DNA of 50,686 nucleotides from Chloroflexota bacterium (GTDB lineage Bacteria > Chloroflexota > Anaerolineae > B4-G1 > SLSP01), in contig JAKQHY010000007.1 of assembly GCA_029555965.1 (NCBI GenBank), positions 1-50,686 on the forward strand, written 5' to 3'. Below the pieces are notes generated by a model. It ran no database searches. It was not told the origin of the DNA and saw nothing but the letters and a program-made list of their open reading frames with translations. The translations under genes were made by a program, and so were the position numbers. Below, piece after piece: positions 40,841 to 49,775 of this stretch (positions are counted from its first letter, which is position 1; each line of letters starts with the position of its first letter).

Positions 40841-40910
40841 GATAAACGCTGATGAACGCTGACGGTTAGAAAAATGATCCGCGCAACTCTGCGGAAATCA
40901 GCGTCCGGTT
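40841..40910. repeat. period-10 inverted array downstream of htpG
   Basis: Units GATAAACGCT, GATGAACGCT, GACGGTTAGA, two spacer units, then GCGGAAATCA, GCGTCCGGTT in 10-nt phase. Left and right parts are imperfect reverse complements (ACGCTGAT/ATCAGCGT). The array reaches the stop codon of htpG at 40909. Confidence 0.7.
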
Positions 40911-42777
40911 ACGCCGTTTTCGCAGCGGATGCCGCAGCCTGTTCCAAAATCTTCTGGATGCGCGGCGCCATTTGCGCCGGATTGGGATGCAGGCCCTCCA
41001 ACAGCAGCAGGCTGTCGAAAAGCTGCTGAATGGTCATGTCAATCAGAGGATTGAAGGGTTGCGCCTCGATCATGTGCGCCAGGTTTTGGATCAGAGGATG
41101 CCCCCGGTTGATCTCCAGGATTTGCGGCGGAATCTCGAAGTCCTGCTCCAGGAGCCGCCGCACGCGCGCCATCTCGCGCACCGGGCCGGTCTCGGCAGAG
41201 ACGAGACGGCATGGGCTGTCGGTGAGCAGCTTTGATTCCCGCACTTCCTTGACGCCCTCCCCCAGGACCCCCTGGAAGCGCACAATAAGTTGTCCGAAAG
41301 CGGCCGGTGACAACTCCGCGCCGGTCTCCGGCGCAGCGGGGGTGTCCGCATCCGGCAGCTTCAGGTCGGGATCGTCCACGTTCTTCAGCGCTTTGCCCTC
41401 GTATTCCCGCAGGCTCTGCACCATGAAGGGGTCGAGGGGATCCACCAGATACAGCACCTCCAAATCGTGCGCGCGGAAATAGTCCAGGTGCGGGCTGCCG
41501 GCTACAGCGTCCAACGTGTCGCCCAGGATGTAGTAGAGCTCGGTTTGCGTTTCCGGCATTCGTCCCACGTACTCCATCAGCGAAACGAGCGCGCCGCCCG
41601 ATTTGGAGGTGGTGAAGCGCAGCAGGGGCAGCAAATCGTCCCGCCCGCCGAAATCGCTGGAGACACCCTCCTTAACAAAGGCGCCAAAGGTTTCCCAGAA
41701 GAGCTTGTAGTCGTCCGGCTTCTCGTCGCCCAGCGCGCGCAGTTCTTTGACCAGACGGCTGCGCAGCGCTTTCTTGATGTGACCGATGGTGCGGCTGCTT
41801 TGCACCGTCTCGCGGGCCACGTTCAGCGGGATGTCGGCGGAATCCACCACGCCCTCGACAAAGCGCATGTACTCCGGGAGCAAGTCCTTGTTGTCCTCTT
41901 GAATCAGGATTTTGCGCGAGTAGAGCTTGAGGCCATAATCCGCGCGCATCCGCAACACCCCCCGATCGCGGTGGCGGGGGATGTAAAGAACGCTGTGCAA
42001 ATCCACCGGCACGTCGGATTGGATGTGCAAGTGCAGCAGCGGCTTCTCAAAGTCCAGCGTCAGTTGGCGGTAGAACTCGGCGTAATCGTCCTCCGAGACG
42101 TCCTGCGGCGACTTCCGCCACAACGCGGTCTGTTGGTTGGCAACTTCCTTCTCGACGTAGATCGGGAAAGAGACGTAATTGGAATGTTTCTTCACGATCT
42201 GCTGCAAGCGCCAGGCAGCCGCGAAATCGGTCGCGTCTTCCTTGAGCTGCACCTCGACCACCGTGCCGCGCGTGACCTTGTCGGCGGGGGTGAGCGTGTA
42301 GGCGCTGTCGCCCTGCGACGTCCACGTCCAGGCGGTCGCCTCGGGGCGATAGGAGCGCGAGGTCACGCGGACTTCGTCGGCCACCATAAACACAGCATAG
42401 AATCCCACTCCAAACTGCCCGATGATGTCCTCGACCTTCTGGCCTTCTTCCAAATTCTTCATGAACGCCATCGCGCCGGAGTGGGCAATGGTGCCCAGGT
42501 TCTCCACGAACTCGTCGCGCGTCATACCGATACCGGTATCGCTGACGGTCAACGTGTGCGCTTCCGCGTCGAAGTCCACGTGGATCGCCAGTTCCGCGTC
42601 CGGGTCAAGCACGTCCTGATTCGTTAACATCTCAAATTGCATCCGGTGCAGCGCATCCGATGCATTCGAGAGTAACTCGCGCAAAAAAATCTCGCGCTCT
42701 TTGTACAACGAGTGTGAAAGGATGTGCAGCAGTTGGCGGACTTCCGCCTTGAACTCTAACGATTCAGTCTGTGACAT
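40909..42777 (-). CDS. htpG: molecular chaperone HtpG (Hsp90)
   Basis: A 622-residue Hsp90. The ATP-binding GHKL domain shows ELLSNASDAL (34-43), DTGIGM (80-85) and the lid loop IGQFGVGFYAVFMVA; the middle domain has the catalytic-loop region VDSADIPLNVARE; the C-terminal domain ends without MEEVD, as in bacteria. Length is normal for HtpG. GGGAGGTG precedes the ATG at 42777. No CIRCE element is seen upstream. It functions as an ATP-driven homodimeric chaperone in the cytosol. The gene is followed by a period-10 array and a GC hairpin. Confidence 0.95.
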   Translation of the reverse strand: MSQTESLEFKAEVRQLLHILSHSLYKEREIFLRELLSNASDALHRMQFEMLTNQDVLDPDAELAIHVDFDAEAHTLTVSDTGIGMTRDEFVENLGTIAHSGAMAFMKNLEEGQKVEDIIGQFGVGFYAVFMVADEVRVTSRSYRPEATAWTWTSQGDSAYTLTPADKVTRGTVVEVQLKEDATDFAAAWRLQQIVKKHSNYVSFPIYVEKEVANQQTALWRKSPQDVSEDDYAEFYRQLTLDFEKPLLHLHIQSDVPVDLHSVLYIPRHRDRGVLRMRADYGLKLYSRKILIQEDNKDLLPEYMRFVEGVVDSADIPLNVARETVQSSRTIGHIKKALRSRLVKELRALGDEKPDDYKLFWETFGAFVKEGVSSDFGGRDDLLPLLRFTTSKSGGALVSLMEYVGRMPETQTELYYILGDTLDAVAGSPHLDYFRAHDLEVLYLVDPLDPFMVQSLREYEGKALKNVDDPDLKLPDADTPAAPETGAELSPAAFGQLIVRFQGVLGEGVKEVRESKLLTDSPCRLVSAETGPVREMARVRRLLEQDFEIPPQILEINRGHPLIQNLAHMIEAQPFNPLIDMTIQQLFDSLLLLEGLHPNPAQMAPRIQKILEQAAASAAKTA

Positions 42778-43097
42778 AAACACCTCCCTTATCTTCCATA
42801 CAATGATGGTATTTTTCAAATATCTATCTTACTGCCTATACATTAGAACAAGATTAGAAGCAGGAAAGTTTTCTCCTATGTCGTCAGCTATTCCAAGAAC
42901 GTGAGGGAAAAAGTCGGAGATAAGCGGGTTAGCTCGTCCAGTCGTTGACTTCCGAATAGAAATGATCTCGTCTCATTGGCAGAATGAAGCAGGGAACATT
43001 GTGGTGTTTGATGGTGAGCGCACGCTCTTGGGCCACAATGGAAATGACCTAGTCTCTGACAGGCCGGCGCAGAATTTACCCAAACGCGCAACCGAGA
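42778..43097. other. gene-poor gap with a possible 35-residue remnant
   Basis: A 320-bp stretch with no supported gene. It is AT-rich near htpG. An open reading from a GTG (minus strand 42929-43036) would encode AQERALTIKHHNVP...EVNDWTS with a protein-like composition but no good ribosome site, and may be a decayed fragment. No repeat array or strong hairpin is seen. Confidence 0.4.
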
Positions 43098-45809
43098 TCA
43101 GGCATGCAAGGCTTTCGTCAGCAGGTCCGCCAATCCCTCCAAATTCGGCGGTTTTTGCATCCAACCTTTTATCCCTTCCAGTTGTATGCCAGACATTTCT
43201 TGATCCAGCGGATGACCGGTCAGGATTATCACCCGCACTTCTGGACACTCCTCTTGCAAGGTTTGTACAAGCGCGCGTCCACCCATCCGCGGCATCACTA
43301 AGTCGCTTAACACCAGCGCAATGTCCGCCCGGTGCTGCCGGTAAATCTCCAGAGCCTCCACCCCATCCGCAGCTTCCAATGGATGGTAGTTTAACATGCG
43401 CAGGGTTTCTAGCAAGGCCGAGCGCGTCACCGCATCATCTTCCACCACCAACACAGTTTCGCCTGCGCCGGTAGGCAAAGAAACACTGTCGGCTGCCAGC
43501 GACGTGTTCGGGGAGGCCGACAGCATCGGCAAGTAAATAGTAAAAGTCGTCCCTATCCCTGGCGAGCTGGTTACATCAATGACGCCCTCGTGCTGTCCGA
43601 CGATACCATAAACTTGCGCCAATCCCAGGCCAGTGCCTTTACCCGGCGCTTTGGTGGTATAAAACGGTTCAAAAATGTGGGGCAATACTTCCGGGGGAAT
43701 GCCAATACCAGTATCGCGCACAGTAATCCGCACCCAAAGCCCGGCATGCATTTCCGGTAAAGGCGGCAACATGTCAGCGGTCACCGTCACCCGCGCCAAA
43801 GCAATTTCCAACAGGCCGCCTTCCGGCATGGCGTCGCGGGCATTGACCACCAGGTTCATCAGCATCTGCTGTAACCGGGTGGGATCAGCCCGCACCGTCA
43901 GCGCCGCCTGATCGGTGGGATAGTCCAACGTCACTGTAATATCTTCCGGCAACGTGCGCTGCCATAATTTTACCTGCTCCTTGAATAAGGGAACTACATC
44001 CAGCGGGCTGAGATCCAACACGGCGCTGCGGCTAAAGTCTAAAATTTGCCCGATCAGCTCCGAGGCGCGTTGCCCCTGCTGCGTGATCGTTTTCAGACGC
44101 TCATGGAGTTTAGGGGGGGCGTCTGGATCCCGCATTGCCAACTGGCTGTACAAAATAATCACGGCCATGATGTTGTTAAAGTCATGGGCAATCCCTGCTG
44201 CCAACTGCCCCACTGCCGCCAAACGCTCTTGGCGATGGATCCGTTGTTCGATTTCGTGCTCCTGCGTCACCTCATGAATCGCCAGCACCCAGCCCCCCGT
44301 CACCGGGCCGGTCTCAATTACCCGCGCGACCACCCGGAAGATGCGGGAAGATTCGCTGATTTCGTGCCACAGACCCTCAGGAGTCGCCGTCAGCACTTCG
44401 TCCAATGGAATTTTACCCAACCGCAAAAGCACGTCTCCCACCCGCGCGTCCGCAAGCAGTTGCAAACAGGCTTCACCGCTAGGATTTGCCAACACCACCC
44501 GCCGGGCGCCGTCTAGCAGCAGCATTCCTTCTGGCGTGGTATTCAGGATTTGCTGCACTTGCAATGCTTGCTCGCGCACCTGCGCCATCAACCGCGCCCG
44601 GTCAGCGTCAGCCTGCTGGCGCTCGGTGACATCTACCGCGAAGGCAAAAAGATATTCTTGTTGATTGAATTCCAGGTAGTTCGCCGTGACCTCTACCGGA
44701 AAAGTGGAGCCATCCTTGCGGCGATAAAGGGAGCGCAGGGTATTCGCTCCCGTTTGCTTTAACCAATGCCAGTTAGTCTCCCAAACTTTGGGGGACCAAA
44801 ATAAGTTAATATCAAAGAGCGTGCGCATTAACAACTCCTCGCGCGTATAACCCAAACACTCGCAGGCCGTCTCGTTCACATACTTCAGACGCGCCTCCGC
44901 ATCTACCCAAAATATCATATTGGAACTGTGTTCCACCGAATACTGCGTCAACCGTAAAGCGGCTTCGGCCTTCACTACTTCGGTCACATCGCGCAGGATG
45001 ATTTGAAAGCCGGTGGGGGTTCCGTCGTCGGAGCGTTGAAGTGCGGCATTAAGAAGCACATCAATCGCCATGCCGTCAGCCCGCAGCATTTGTGTCTCCA
45101 GGCTGAAGGCGCCAACCGACAAAAAGCGTTCACGAAACGCTTCGTACTGGGCCGGCAGGACCAGTAGGGTGCGGATGTCACGGCCCAGCAAGTCAGACGG
45201 TGTATACCCTAACAACCGCGCGCCGGCCGGATTGACATCCAACAACACGCCCTCCAATGTGGTGGTAACGATGGTGTCCTGAGAATTCTCAAAGAGCTTG
45301 CGATACTTGCGCTCACTGGCCTGTAAGTCTTGGTTCAAGGACGCCATCTCGATGACCTTGGCCTTAATCTGCGCTGCCATCGCGTTGAACGTGTCGGCCA
45401 ACTGGCCTAGCTCGTCCGCACTTGTCCCCAACACCCGCGCATCCAAATCGCCCTCCTGGAACGCATGGGCCACATCCAAGATCCGCTTGATGTTGCGAAG
45501 AATACTTACCTTCACTCCCCCCGCAGCCAAAAAACTGACAAGTCCGCCGCCGCATACTAAAAGGGCCATGACCAACCGTGTCTGTCGTCCAATCCGATCA
45601 ACACGGGCGTAAACCGATTGGATTTCGGCGTTAGCGAGGACCCCCTGCTCTATCTCATAGCGCACTGTTGAGAAAGAGAGACCGCTGACTGCCGTTATCA
45701 AGAGGATCACGATCAACCACAAGGCGCAGAGTGCGGCAAACTTGCCGGTAAGATTCAAGTTCCGCCAACAGCACAACATCAATATGTCTCGCCACAGTTT
45801 CCGACCCAT
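43098..45809 (-). CDS. hybrid sensor histidine kinase with PAS domains and receiver
   Basis: A 903-residue membrane kinase. Two membrane segments (about 21-41 and 80-97) flank a short periplasmic loop; then come HAMP (98-150), PAS-1 (167-280), PAS-2 (287-397), PAS-3 (about 415-515), HisKA with H542 in AAGIAHDFNN, HATPase with N656, DTGIGIP (699-705) and GKGTGLGL, and a C-terminal receiver with phosphoacceptor D836. The internal receiver at the end suggests a phosphorelay to a downstream HPt or regulator not present nearby. The small periplasmic loop suggests that signals are sensed by the PAS domains. GGAGCC precedes the ATG. Confidence 0.9.
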   Translation of the reverse strand: MGRKLWRDILMLCCWRNLNLTGKFAALCALWLIVILLITAVSGLSFSTVRYEIEQGVLANAEIQSVYARVDRIGRQTRLVMALLVCGGGLVSFLAAGGVKVSILRNIKRILDVAHAFQEGDLDARVLGTSADELGQLADTFNAMAAQIKAKVIEMASLNQDLQASERKYRKLFENSQDTIVTTTLEGVLLDVNPAGARLLGYTPSDLLGRDIRTLLVLPAQYEAFRERFLSVGAFSLETQMLRADGMAIDVLLNAALQRSDDGTPTGFQIILRDVTEVVKAEAALRLTQYSVEHSSNMIFWVDAEARLKYVNETACECLGYTREELLMRTLFDINLFWSPKVWETNWHWLKQTGANTLRSLYRRKDGSTFPVEVTANYLEFNQQEYLFAFAVDVTERQQADADRARLMAQVREQALQVQQILNTTPEGMLLLDGARRVVLANPSGEACLQLLADARVGDVLLRLGKIPLDEVLTATPEGLWHEISESSRIFRVVARVIETGPVTGGWVLAIHEVTQEHEIEQRIHRQERLAAVGQLAAGIAHDFNNIMAVIILYSQLAMRDPDAPPKLHERLKTITQQGQRASELIGQILDFSRSAVLDLSPLDVVPLFKEQVKLWQRTLPEDITVTLDYPTDQAALTVRADPTRLQQMLMNLVVNARDAMPEGGLLEIALARVTVTADMLPPLPEMHAGLWVRITVRDTGIGIPPEVLPHIFEPFYTTKAPGKGTGLGLAQVYGIVGQHEGVIDVTSSPGIGTTFTIYLPMLSASPNTSLAADSVSLPTGAGETVLVVEDDAVTRSALLETLRMLNYHPLEAADGVEALEIYRQHRADIALVLSDLVMPRMGGRALVQTLQEECPEVRVIILTGHPLDQEMSGIQLEGIKGWMQKPPNLEGLADLLTKALHA

Positions 45810-45911
45810 TGCTATATGGCTCCACGCATCCCAGTTGGAAATTAGAAATTGGTATATAGAATAACATGCTTGTCAAAGCGCGCAAGTGATGAAGGAGCGC
45901 CTCAATCCCAT

Positions 45912-46757
45912 TCAATCCTCCATTCCTCCGATCAATAATCCGCGCATCAGGTAATGGCGCAGAATGATGAAGATGACGACCACCGGCAGGCTCATCAAGA
46001 TCGCCAGCGCCGAAAGTTGGCTCCACGGCAACGTCTGCCGCATGATGGCCGACACGGCCATCGCCAGCGTCGCGTTTTCCCCGCGCTCGATGAACAGCCA
46101 GCCGATGGCAAATTCGGTGTAGCCGACGAGGAACGTCAACAGCGCGGCGACGGCGATGGCCGGCAGCGCCAGGGGCAGCGTCACCTTCCAGAAGACGGTC
46201 AAACGGCCGGCCCCTTCCAGGAACGCGGCTTCTTCTAACTCTTCGGGGATCGCCTGGAACGCGGCGCGCATATTCCAGACACAAAACGGCGTCGTGAACG
46301 CCATGTAGACGATCATCAGGCCGAACAGTGACGCGCGAATCCCCAGGCGCGTCAGCAGCACGTATAGCGGCGTCATCAGCGCGACTTGCGGCAAAAGCGT
46401 CCCCAGCAACAGAGCGAACAATCCCGCCTGCCGCCCCGGAAAGCGGAAGCGTGCGAAGGCATACGCCATGCTCGCGCCCAGAACGACCGCGCTCAAGGCC
46501 GCGCCGCCGGAGACGATCAGGCTGTTGCGCAACAGTCCCAGGAATGAGAGGGCCTGCAAGGGCGTCTGCCAGGCTTTGCGGAACGCTTCCAGCGAAAATT
46601 TAGTCGGCCACACGGTAAACGTCACCGGCGCGCCTTTCAGCGTCTCGTCGAAGGCCAGCCGCGCCATCCCCCAAATCGGCAGCAGCACAAATAACGCGAC
46701 CGACGCCAAAATCAGTTGATAAAGCACTTGTTGAGGCAGCGATACTCTTCTACGCAT
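45912..46757 (-). CDS. sugar ABC transporter permease, MalG type
   Basis: A 281-residue permease of the carbohydrate uptake family 1, with six membrane segments. The ATPase-contacting EAA loop is EELEEAAFLEGAGRLTVFWK, where G follows four residues after the E-A-A run as in MalG. The first 7 bases overlap the end of the upstream fusion gene, indicating translational coupling. Substrate cannot be told from permease sequence; MalG-type subunits pair with a MalF-type one, here the C-terminal half of the neighbour. It is the last gene of the minus-strand locus. Confidence 0.9.
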   Translation of the reverse strand: MRRRVSLPQQVLYQLILASVALFVLLPIWGMARLAFDETLKGAPVTFTVWPTKFSLEAFRKAWQTPLQALSFLGLLRNSLIVSGGAALSAVVLGASMAYAFARFRFPGRQAGLFALLLGTLLPQVALMTPLYVLLTRLGIRASLFGLMIVYMAFTTPFCVWNMRAAFQAIPEELEEAAFLEGAGRLTVFWKVTLPLALPAIAVAALLTFLVGYTEFAIGWLFIERGENATLAMAVSAIMRQTLPWSQLSALAILMSLPVVVIFIILRHYLMRGLLIGGMED

Positions 46758-48999
46758 ACGTCACCCCCTTCCCCGCCCGGCTTACTCGGTTGAACCATAG
46801 CAGAGATAGAATCAGGACGATCACGGTGAACACGTTGATCACCGCCGAAACCGCGTATTTCCCGGTGGAATCAAAAATATAATAGGACAGGCTGGCGAGG
46901 GTGGTCAGCGGATACGGTGGATTCAGGACGTAGAACAGATAGAATTGGTTGAAGGCGTAAATTCCCCGGATGATCAAGGCCGGGGCCAGCAACGGCAGCA
47001 GCAGCGGCCAGGTGATCGCCCGGAATTGCTGCCAGCCGTTCGCGCCATCTATCGCCGCCGCATCATAGACCTCGGTGGGAATCATCTTCAGGCCTGCCGA
47101 GGCCGCCAGCATCATCAGGGGGAAGCCCATCCACGTGCCGGCAATCAGCAAAACCCAGAACGCCAAATTGGGGTCTTGCTGCCACTGCGCCAGCGTCTGC
47201 GCCAGTGGATAGCCGGGCGTCTCTGGGAAGCTTGCGCCGAGGAAGAACCAGCCGTAGCGCGGATCGAAGATCTGCATCCACACCAGCGCGCCAACAAATT
47301 CGGGGATGGCCCAGGGCAGCACGAAGAGCGTCTGCCAGAACGATTTGAAGCGCACGCCGGGCCGGTGGAGCAGCAGCGCCACACCGACGCCCAGTGCGGC
47401 CTGCGCCCCCACCGCCGCCGCCGTCCACACCCCTTCAAAGACCAACAACCCCATCCCGCCGGCGGAGATAAAATCCAGAAAGGTCCCGATCCCGACGTAA
47501 CGCACGGTTTTGCTCGATGGGCGGCTGCGCGCAAAGATATCCACCTGCACCGGCTCCGCCCGCCCGGTCACGCCCTTCCATAACTCGCGCCCGATGCCAC
47601 CCTGGATACCATCCTTGATGGACGTGGTATTGAAATCGGTCAGCGCGATGCCGACCTGGAAGATCAGCGGGTAGAACGTGATGAGCGCCAGCACGATAAC
47701 GCCCGGCGCCAGCCAGGGAAGCGCAGCGCGCAATTCACGCCGCATCACGCGCCCCGTCGCCGGCGCGGCCCGCCGCCAGTCACGCCGCCAGGCGCGCAGC
47801 GGCAGCCAGAGCCGCGCGCGGACGCCCTCGGCAGCCGCGAGAGACAGGGGAAACGTCAACACCAGGATGTATTGCGGCCACTTGGTCGGCCAGATCAGCA
47901 AGAAGCCAAATCCAATCAGCAGCCAGAGGGCGTAGAGAGGGCGGCGACGCCACAGGGACGGCAGCCCCAGGACGGCCAGTAACGTGATGACGGCGTCCAG
48001 GCCCACCACGAACACGCCCGGATGCCAGGGGACGGATTCCGTCAGCCACACCATAGGTTGCCAGAGAGGCAAGCCAGCCCCCTGCACATCCTGACTCTGG
48101 GTGTACGCGCCGTGATAGGCCAGCGAATCCCACAGACGCGCGACCGGCGCGGACCACAGATAAGGAGAAGCCGCCACAAACACAACCACCGCCAACAGTC
48201 CCCAGAGCAGCGCCGGGCCTAACCAGCGGGCAAAGAGTCTCAACGGATGAAACGGATTGAAACGGATTTTTTTTAATTCTGCCGGCGAGAATGGATTTTG
48301 CCCCCCGGTCTTCGTCGTTGGGTAGGTTTGCCAGAGCCAGTGAACCAACACGGCGAGACCCGCGACGCAATATAGATATTTCCCTGCCGCCGTCAGCCCC
48401 AGAAACACCGCGGAGATGACGAGCCAGCCGGTGTGTCCGCGCTCCCCTACCCCGGCGTGACGCCGCGATTGCTCATAAGTCAGCACGGTCAACGCGGCGG
48501 TGAAGGCCGGCAAACCTTCTAACATCACCTGGGCGGTGTATTTGATGGTAAACGTGTGAATCGCCAGCCACAGCCCCGCCAGCGGGCTTAGGCAGGCCAG
48601 CAACAAGACCTCCAGGGTGTTGGAGGCTGCCGCGACGGTGCGCGCCACGCGCAGATGCGGCTGCGGCAACGACGCCGCCGGGCTGGCCGACGTAGGGCGG
48701 TCGGGGATTTCCGAGACTTGGGGCAGTGGAACCAACGCCAGCCCGTATAAAAGCTTCGCCAGTGGGGGATGCTCCGGGCGGTAATTGAGCTGGGTCAGCG
48801 CCCCCCAATCGCCGTTTTGGATGGCGACCTGATACTGTTGCGCCGCGCGCAGGTAATCGTCCTCGTCGTAATCAATGGGCAAAAGCTCCACCGCGCGCAT
48901 CCGCAACATCCACGCCGCCGCCGTCACCAGCACGATAGCCGCCACGCGCAGCGCAACGCGCAGCCAGGGCGCTTTTATCCCATAAGTTTTTACATTCAT
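46750..48999 (-). CDS. fusion of GT39-like membrane glycosyltransferase and MalF-type ABC permease
   Basis: A 749-residue membrane protein with two families joined. Residues 1-400 resemble the GT39/ArnT-like glycosyltransferase fold: IDYDEDDYLRAAQQYQ (42-57) and NYRPEHPPLAKLLYG (72-86) in the first external loop, then about nine membrane segments. Residues 425-749 are a MalF-type permease with the EAA loop YDAAAIDGANGWQQFRAITW (645-664). The ORF is uninterrupted, so this is not a sequencing slip within the window. Between the two, 395-422 is Arg-rich. ATG at 48999 has GAGGGGG upstream. Residues 243-254 are encoded by a word-array copy. The role of the fusion is unknown. Confidence 0.8.
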   Translation of the reverse strand: MNVKTYGIKAPWLRVALRVAAIVLVTAAAWMLRMRAVELLPIDYDEDDYLRAAQQYQVAIQNGDWGALTQLNYRPEHPPLAKLLYGLALVPLPQVSEIPDRPTSASPAASLPQPHLRVARTVAAASNTLEVLLLACLSPLAGLWLAIHTFTIKYTAQVMLEGLPAFTAALTVLTYEQSRRHAGVGERGHTGWLVISAVFLGLTAAGKYLYCVAGLAVLVHWLWQTYPTTKTGGQNPFSPAELKKIRFNPFHPLRLFARWLGPALLWGLLAVVVFVAASPYLWSAPVARLWDSLAYHGAYTQSQDVQGAGLPLWQPMVWLTESVPWHPGVFVVGLDAVITLLAVLGLPSLWRRRPLYALWLLIGFGFLLIWPTKWPQYILVLTFPLSLAAAEGVRARLWLPLRAWRRDWRRAAPATGRVMRRELRAALPWLAPGVIVLALITFYPLIFQVGIALTDFNTTSIKDGIQGGIGRELWKGVTGRAEPVQVDIFARSRPSSKTVRYVGIGTFLDFISAGGMGLLVFEGVWTAAAVGAQAALGVGVALLLHRPGVRFKSFWQTLFVLPWAIPEFVGALVWMQIFDPRYGWFFLGASFPETPGYPLAQTLAQWQQDPNLAFWVLLIAGTWMGFPLMMLAASAGLKMIPTEVYDAAAIDGANGWQQFRAITWPLLLPLLAPALIIRGIYAFNQFYLFYVLNPPYPLTTLASLSYYIFDSTGKYAVSAVINVFTVIVLILSLLWFNRVSRAGKGVTYA
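48239..48274. repeat. AACGGATT-type array inside the fusion gene
   Basis: CTCAACGGA, TGAAACGGA and TTGAAACGGA followed by eight T. The same word occurs between genes elsewhere. Read on the minus strand in frame it encodes KKIRFNPFHPLR in a cytoplasmic loop of the glycosyltransferase part. Confidence 0.8.
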
Positions 49000-49030
49000 C
49001 CTTACTGCCCCCTCGCCTGTCATAATGGGA

Positions 49031-49158
49031 CACGGAAAAACACGGATGAACACGGATTTAAAAAATCAGCGTTCATCAGCGTGCCTCTGCGTCCAAATTT
49101 AAACGCAAAGACGCAAAGACGCAAAGTTTCTCACGTCTTTGCGCCTTTGCGCCTCTAT
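49031..49158. repeat. adjacent period-10 and period-8 inverted arrays
   Basis: 49031-49090: CACGGAAAAA, CACGGATGAA, CACGGATTTA, AAAAATCAGC, GTTCATCAGC, GTGCCTCTGC in 10-nt phase. 49103-49158: ACGCAAAG three times, TTTCTCAC, GTCTTTGC, GCCTTTGC, GCCTCTAT in 8-nt phase; its two halves are reverse complements. The second word is the one at 2703-2766. They lie between the anchored 168-residue protein and the fusion gene. Confidence 0.85.
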
Positions 49159-49166
49159 AGATTTCG

Positions 49167-49673
49167 CTAATCACACCACGCTTGAGCGACCGTCCCCCCT
49201 ACCGTGCTGGACACAATCATCCAATGCTTCCAGGGGACGTTGGCCCGGATGCTGTCCAACACCAACTCCCCGCTCGCGCGCGCGCCGCTTTCCTCGCACA
49301 GCACGGATACAGCGACCGTGAGTCTCGCCCGTCCGGCGTCCGTCACCGTGACCGGCCCCGGCGCGATGGATTCGACGACAAAGCCGGCCTTCCCCAGACG
49401 CGACAGGCAGATTTCCGAGCAGCCGGCGGCCAGATCGTAGTAGGCCTGATGCTGCCAGCAGCTCTGCGCGCCTGCCGCGTCGCCGCGTGTCAGCGCCGCC
49501 ACGTAGGCCGAGGCCACCGCTTCAGGTGCGCGATCAAAGCCCTGTGTGCAGGGATCGTAGTACAGGCTGCGCACACCGAGCGCCACGAGAATCGTCAAAA
49601 CCACCAGCCCGCCGACGATGCCCCACAAGCGCGCCCGCCGCGCCGCCCGCTCCCGATAATACGTGTCAGACAT
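49167..49673 (-). CDS. membrane-anchored extracytoplasmic protein, unknown
   Basis: A 168-residue protein with a basic start MSDTYYRERAARRARL, one membrane segment (about 17-35) and an extracytoplasmic domain. The domain has AVASAYVAALTRGDAAGAQSC, a pattern common in small NTF2-like folds, and Cys residues at 42, 71, 84, 88, 125 and 167 that may form disulfides. I do not recognise a specific family. It lies between the two permease genes in the same direction, so it may be an accessory of the transporter. Ribosome site is weak. Confidence 0.65.
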   Translation of the reverse strand: MSDTYYRERAARRARLWGIVGGLVVLTILVALGVRSLYYDPCTQGFDRAPEAVASAYVAALTRGDAAGAQSCWQHQAYYDLAAGCSEICLSRLGKAGFVVESIAPGPVTVTDAGRARLTVAVSVLCEESGARASGELVLDSIRANVPWKHWMIVSSTVGGTVAQAWCD

Positions 49674-49687
49674 AGCGCTGTGTTTGT

Positions 49688-49766
49688 CAGCAGATTTAGC
49701 GGATTAAGCAGATTTTTGATCCGTTTGTCGAATGTAATCTGCTAAATCTGCTTAATCTGCTGATGA
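49688..49766. repeat. period-9 inverted word array (CAGCAGATT type)
   Basis: CAGCAGATT, TAGCGGATT, AAGCAGATT, two spacer units, TGTAATCTG, CTAAATCTG, CTTAATCTG, CTGATGAG in one phase. The halves pair over about 28 bp. It lies after the MalG-type gene stop and before the anchored protein on the minus strand. Confidence 0.85.
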
Positions 49767-49775
49767 GTAAAATCG

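Noticed and set aside
41467-42627. 386-codon plus-strand ORF opposite htpG.
   Set aside because: Shadow of the unambiguous HtpG coding frame.
42777-42860. HrcA/CIRCE operator upstream of htpG.
   Set aside because: No TTAGCACTC-N9-GAGTGCTAA element is present; only weak, unpaired similarities were found.
42823-42899. Short plus-strand ORF upstream of htpG.
   Set aside because: No ribosome-binding site, and it runs opposite to both flanking genes with no recognisable feature.
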